64,000 nucleotides of DNA. It comes from Wurfbainia villosa (lineage: Eukaryota > Streptophyta > Magnoliopsida > Zingiberales > Zingiberaceae). Where the stretch lies: contig CM046000.1 in NCBI GenBank assembly GCA_025175895.1, positions 71,350,720 through 71,414,719 of the forward strand. Direction: 5' to 3'. This document shows positions 59,741 through 64,000 of this stretch, in pieces; positions within the stretch are counted from its first letter, which is position 1; each line of letters opens with the position of its first letter. The position numbers and the translations under genes are program-made. The notes under the pieces are model-generated. The model was given only the letters and a program-made list of their open reading frames with translations, searched no databases and was not told where the DNA came from.

Positions 59741-59763
59741 TTGACTTCCTCTTAGAACCTTTT

Positions 59764-61655
59764 TGTTGGGATGTATACTGAAAAGTCTATCTTTTGTATG
59801 AACATCTTTATTTTTGAAATAAGAATCACATGATCATTGTTTGCATATTTATTGTTATGCATATTGTTTGATACGTTACATTGTAGATAACATGGTGTGT
59901 AGTGTCACACAGGAGATCATGTTATCAGTTCCTTGTAAAGTATAAGTAAAGACTCACAACCGAGATGGTTATGGACAAACCATTGGTATGGTTGTAGTGT
60001 GATTTGGTATTGGTTTGTCTTGACCATAGAATTACACTAGTACATTTTATGTGTATTGAGTAGGACCGACTTAGAAGTGATTCAATTTATTGCTGACTAC
60101 ATAATTGAATCGAACCTCGAATATTATGGTGTACATGCTCTTAATCGCGATATAATAACGGGCGCATGTACTTAGTATTTATTTCTTTGATTAACCAATG
60201 GACAAGATTTATAGAGTAAATCGATAGGCTCGGTAAGTTGGGAAATGATATTATTTACATGGTGTGCCGTTGATTATAGGAGGAAACCGTTTCCTATATA
60301 TTAGGATGATGATGTCCCCTTGAGGAGCTTATAAGGTTCATCTTGTAAATCCAGCAGGTGGACTTGGTCCGACATGATGATAAGGTTGAGTGGTACTACT
60401 CATATAGTTAGATGTTGATTAATTAATTGTAAGTAAATCATTTAATTGACGGACATTCGAGATCTTAAACATGGGGAGACATTTGTACAAATAATATATG
60501 GAGCCCATATTTATTTATGGGGTTGGTGAGGTAGATCAATGATAATCCTCTAGTGCAATGGATTATCATTAATGGATCAAACTTTATGTGGGCTTGATCC
60601 ATTGGGTGGTCAAGATCCAACTCCTCCTCATGGTCCCTATTGTAGCCAATTGAAACCCTCATGAAGCCTAGATCCGATGGTGGATAATGGAACTCTAGAT
60701 CCGACAGTTGAGGTTAAATCTCTAGATCCGACTGTGGAGATTAAATCTCTAGATCCGACGGTTGAGATTAAATCTCTAGATCTGATGGTGAAGACTAAAT
60801 GGAGGCTTAAGCCTAGCTCTATAAAAGGAGGGCCAAGGCTTGGGCGTGAAATATACTTTTGGAAGATTAGGGTTTTGTTTCTCTTGGCTTGGGCGGCAAG
60901 AATCCTTAGAGAGCTAGGGTTTAGGATAAGGGTGGGCGGCAACATTGTTTGGCTTCTCCCTGAGGGTCGGCAGCAACACAAGAGAATGATAAGGGCTTCC
61001 TGTTCTCCATTGATCTTGGCCTGCTTTTCCTTTTCCTAGGGTAGCTCCTTCTTCTTCCATTGGAGCTCTTGGCCCGCGGCAACACTTCCTTCAAGGTTTG
61101 CCAGCGCTCCTTTCCTCTCTTTGGCCGGTGGCAAGGATCAAGCTTGGTGCTTGGTGATCGGTTCTAGATAGGAGAAGAGTTTTGTTTCATTCTTCCCTTT
61201 GTTCGGAGTGAACAAGGAAGGGAAGAACGTGATCTAGGAGGCTTCGACTTTTTGAAGATCGTCACCCACACGACGTCCAAAAGGAGGAAGGACATACAAT
61301 AGAAGATCAAGAGGTATAACAAGAGGTATAAGCTTGTTTACTTTGATTAGTGTTCTTTTGTATTATGTCTATAATTATTTTCAATTATATGTGGCTAATT
61401 TACTTGGACCCCAAAGATAAACACAAAAATCAGTGATCCATACATCGTCTATTCCGCGGCTAATCGAAGAAAAGAGGTAGGTAACTTGAACAACAAGTTT
61501 GTTCAAGTGACCACCCTAATCGAATAGCTTGACGATGGAACGGTTGCTTGGGTAATCCCCCTTCGTCAAAGATTAATTTTTTAATCTAGGGACATAGATG
61601 GGATCGCCATGCACAAGCGACCGAGTTGAAGTGGGAAGCGAAGTTTCACCCTTCA
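59764..61655 (+). repeat. 5' LTR of element J
   Basis: 1892 bp from TGTTGGGATG to CACCCTTCA. Four 27-bp units at 60693-60800 precede the TATA box at 60820-60826 (tataaaa). ORFs at 60465-61039 on both strands are repeat by-products. Confidence 0.92.
60693..60800 (+). repeat. 27-bp tandem repeat, 4 units, in the 5' LTR of element J
   Basis: Four units of the ctctagatccgacggttgag type with more substitutions than in C, plus a degenerate unit upstream. Confidence 0.9.
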
Positions 61656-61657
61656 AA

Positions 61658-61702
61658 TAGTATCAGAGCTTCGGTTCCAAAACCTACAAGTGGTATTGGA
61701 GC
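61658..61702 (+). promoter_or_regulatory. Primer binding site region of element J, duplicated
   Basis: tagtatcagagc (61658-61669) is at the normal place after the LTR. A second related sequence, tggtattggagc (61691-61702), follows 33 bp downstream and leads into the acggtttc word that follows the PBS in other copies. Confidence 0.75.
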
Positions 61703-62741
61703 CACGGTTTCTTGTTTTGTGTGTTTTGGATTCGGTTAATTTTATGCACTTATCATATATTGTGTGTGCCGGATGATAGTAGGATGTGCGTAGGCTAACT
61801 TTTTGGTTGCAGGCATAAGATCCAACTATTATGGCCATATGTGTGTGTATGTGATTGCATATGTGTAATATTATTTGAATCCTCGGGGTTAACGAGGCTA
61901 GTATTTAATTTTTGTAATTAAGTATGACATTGTTTAGGCACTCTTTTTATTTTAGTTTACTTTCGATATAGATTTTATGTACACTCCTTCGTGAAGTATA
62001 GGATTGATGCATGTAAATTAAAATAATTATTCTCGGCTCGGATCTCCGAATGACTTGTATATGGCGTAGGGAGGAGCGGAGGAGATGGCTATACGACGAA
62101 AGACAGTTTTGAAGAACAAAAGCCATAATTGTTGGAAAATATTTTTTTCATATTTATTGCTTCTTATTTGATATGCATGTCGTGTGCTAGGAAAATTCCT
62201 CAATTTTAAATTACTAAGTGGGAGAGGAATATTTTTATAAATTCCCACGGCCTCCATTACGATTTGACATGTGATGCAAACAAACTTGTGTGTCATCTCT
62301 GAGTGCCTTCCTCCCCATCAGATGAGTTTATTTTGCGGATCACATGGTCGAATATGATTATAGGAAATTATTTAGGAGCGTGTGTACTTCCCCATCGGAA
62401 GGCACATAACCTGAGATAATTGCCTTGGTACCAAGTAATGGTGAACACTTAGATGCAAATACGAGTATCCTCCCCATCGGAGTCACTGCTTTTATTTGTA
62501 GGGCGGAAGAGGAACCAACTATTAATTTTATTTGTCAAAAAGTGAGGTTGACAAGAGAGTAAAATTAATGGGTAAAACCTCCTCTTACAAATGTAGAATT
62601 CGTATACTTCCACACGATCGTGGCATATGATATTCTCAGTATTTTGAGGTGTTGGTTGATTTTAAAATTTTATTATTTGAGGAATCAATAATTTTTTGAA
62701 ATCTAATGTTTTGATCTATGTGATTCTTAGGTTTTTCAAAA
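61703..62741 (+). other. Untranslated leader of element J
   Basis: No gene. The CCCCATCGG motif is at 62390 and 62470, with the first copy changed to ccccatcag near 62310. A possible leader intron runs from 62542 (gtgagg) to 62730 (attcttag), 12 bases before the gag ATG. Confidence 0.75.
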
Positions 62742-64000
62742 ATGACTTTCAACCCGCTTACTTTAATGCTGAAAGAGAATAAACTTACTGGACCCAATTA
62801 TGTTGATTGGAAGAGGAATCTTGATATTGTCTTGACTGCTGAGGAGTACAAATATATACTATTTGAAGAGTGTCCTCCTAAGCCTGTGGATGATTCTGGG
62901 GAAAAGCAGAAGGAGAGTCATAAGAAGTGGATAAAGGCTGATGAGATGGCACGGTGTTACATTTTGGCTTCTATGTAAAATGTATTGCAACATCAGCATC
63001 AAGCCATTCCCATTGCTTATGACATGATGCTCAATCTCAAGGAGCTTTTCGGGCACCAGAATCGGGCTACTATGCAGGAAGCCATTAGGAACTTGATGAC
63101 GACCACCATGATCGAGGGAACACCCCTGAGGGATCATGTTCTCAAGATGATAACTCATTTGAATGAGCTGGAAGTCCTTGGAGCTGAGATCGATGGGAAA
63201 ACCCAAGTCGATATCATTCTCCAATCTCTACCTAGCAGTTTTGAGCAGTTTTGCATGAATTACAACATGAACAAAAGGTTGTATTCGTTTGCGGAGCTTC
63301 TGACAGAACTCCAGGCGGCAGAGGGGCTTTTTTGTCAGAGTGCTCAAGCTCAAGCCATGATTACCCAAAAGGTTTCTACTTCTAAGCCGTAAGGCAAGAA
63401 GAAGAAACAAGGTGGGGCAAAGGTGGCGGGAGGATCTCATGGAGGAGTGAAGAAGCCGAAAGACAAGTGCTTCACTTGTAAGTAGACTTGACACTGGAAG
63501 AAGGACTGCCCCAACAAGAAGCAGAACAAAGGTATATCTTTTCGTCTAGTCATTGAAACATGTTTAGCGGTGTTATCTACCGGCACCTGGTGTGTAGATA
63601 TGGGAGCCACTGATCATGTCTGCAACACTTTACAGGGGTTCCAGGAAACCAGACGACTAGTTGAGGGGGAGAATACCCTTTACTTGGGTGATGCTACTAA
63701 AGTGGCGGCTGTTGTAGTGGGAGATGTTTATTTATCTTTTGATAGAAATAAAACTTTGGTTCTGAGAAATTGTCTTTATGTACCTTTATTTAGAAAGAAT
63801 TTAATTTCTATTTCTAAATTTTTTTTGGATGGATATTCTATTTCTTTTAATGACAGAGTTGTTATAAAAAGGAATAGGGAGATTATCTGTTCTGGTGCAT
63901 TGATAGAAAATTTATATACCCTTGAACCAAAAGCTCCGACGATGCAAATAGAATTATATAACTCATCTTCTAATTCTAATAAGAGATAAGAACCTTCGAA
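62742..64000 (+). pseudogene. gag-pol: Gag-pol pseudogene of element J, 5' part
   Basis: One reading frame from ATG 62742 through gag into pol with no frameshift visible, but with stops at about 62976 (TAA), 63390 (TAA), 63482 (TAG), 63488 (TGA) and 63987 (TAA). Gag has the UBN2-type pattern (TGPNYVDWKRNLDIVL, then MIEGTPLRDHVLKM). The two stops at 63482-63490 fall inside the zinc knuckle. The protease site at 63597-63605 is DMG instead of DTG. Integrase and RT would lie outside the window. This is the family copy with the most complete gag reading frame here. Confidence 0.9.

Larger units (their letters stand above)
54204..59763 (-). mobile_element. Ty1/copia element I, 3' part (continues beyond the window after J)
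   Basis: On the minus strand: 3' LTR (56526-54204), polypurine tract aagtgggagtt next to it, RNase H, RT, integrase, protease, and the gag zinc knuckle near 59690-59645. Element J interrupts it at 59764. The 5' LTR and most of gag would lie beyond position 64000. Gag-pol resembles that of F, but the LTRs are not alike. Confidence 0.85.
59764..64000 (+). mobile_element. Ty1/copia element J, 5' part (continues beyond the window)
   Basis: 5' LTR 59764-61655, primer site 61658, leader, gag from 62742 and the start of pol up to the window end. It is inserted in the gag of element I (candidate target ctttt at 59759-59763). Same family as A, C and H and closest in LTR length (1892 bp) to H. Confidence 0.92.

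Noticed and set aside
1..64000. A host protein-coding gene
   Set aside because: Every open frame longer than about 130 codons belongs to gag or pol of an identified element or is an antisense shadow. No exon-intron structure of a cellular gene was seen.

Overview
The window is repeat-rich nuclear DNA of a flowering plant. I found no host gene, RNA gene or CRISPR array. Almost every base belongs to an LTR retrotransposon of plant type: a Tekay-like Ty3/gypsy chromovirus, an Athila-like gypsy remnant, at least two Ty1/copia families and one gag-only non-autonomous element. The sequence does not reveal the species. The elements form two sets of nested insertions, resolved here from LTR ends, tRNA-Met-type primer sites and 5-bp target-site duplications (TSDs).

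Stack 1 (1-26932). Gypsy element K (+ strand, 5' end outside the window) occupies 1-1401, 3107-4799 and 23198-26932. A reverse-strand solo LTR, D (1402-3101, TSD cttat), sits in its protease-RT interval. Copia element A (4800-23192, TSD caatg) sits between its RNase H and integrase regions. A carries solo LTR B inside its own 5' LTR (6199-8083, TSD cacac) and a complete copia element C inside its leader (9144-17144, TSD tgtac). C holds the only long intact ORF, a 1,030-codon pol.

Stack 2 (about 27545-64000). An Athila-like gypsy remnant on the minus strand that lacks RT and integrase (27545-29634) is interrupted by LTR E (29635-30304 and 54058-54203, + strand). E was hit by copia element F (30305-54052, minus, TSD caaat), whose 5' LTR was hit in turn by gag-only element G (37974-43476, minus, TSD gaaat) and copia element H (44464-53484, plus, TSD cacat). 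E was also hit by copia element I (from 54204, minus), whose gag was hit by copia element J (59764 to beyond 64000, plus). With the insertions removed, the split 5' LTR of F sums to 1794 bp against 1796 bp for its 3' LTR, which supports this reading.

A, C, H and J, with solo LTRs B and D, are one copia family with LTRs of about 1.4-2.0 kb. Subtype B/C/H/J has a 27-bp tandem repeat just upstream of the TATA box. Subtype A/D does not. No copy is autonomous: A, H and J have lesions at the protease DTG site and several stops, while C keeps protease but has YVDY in place of YVDD in RT, has lost most of gag and has lost the promoter of its 5' LTR. I see no evidence for a new functional system. The points of interest are the insertion history, the gag-only element, the promoter minisatellite, conserved leader motifs and several inverted LTR pairs that could give double-stranded RNA.
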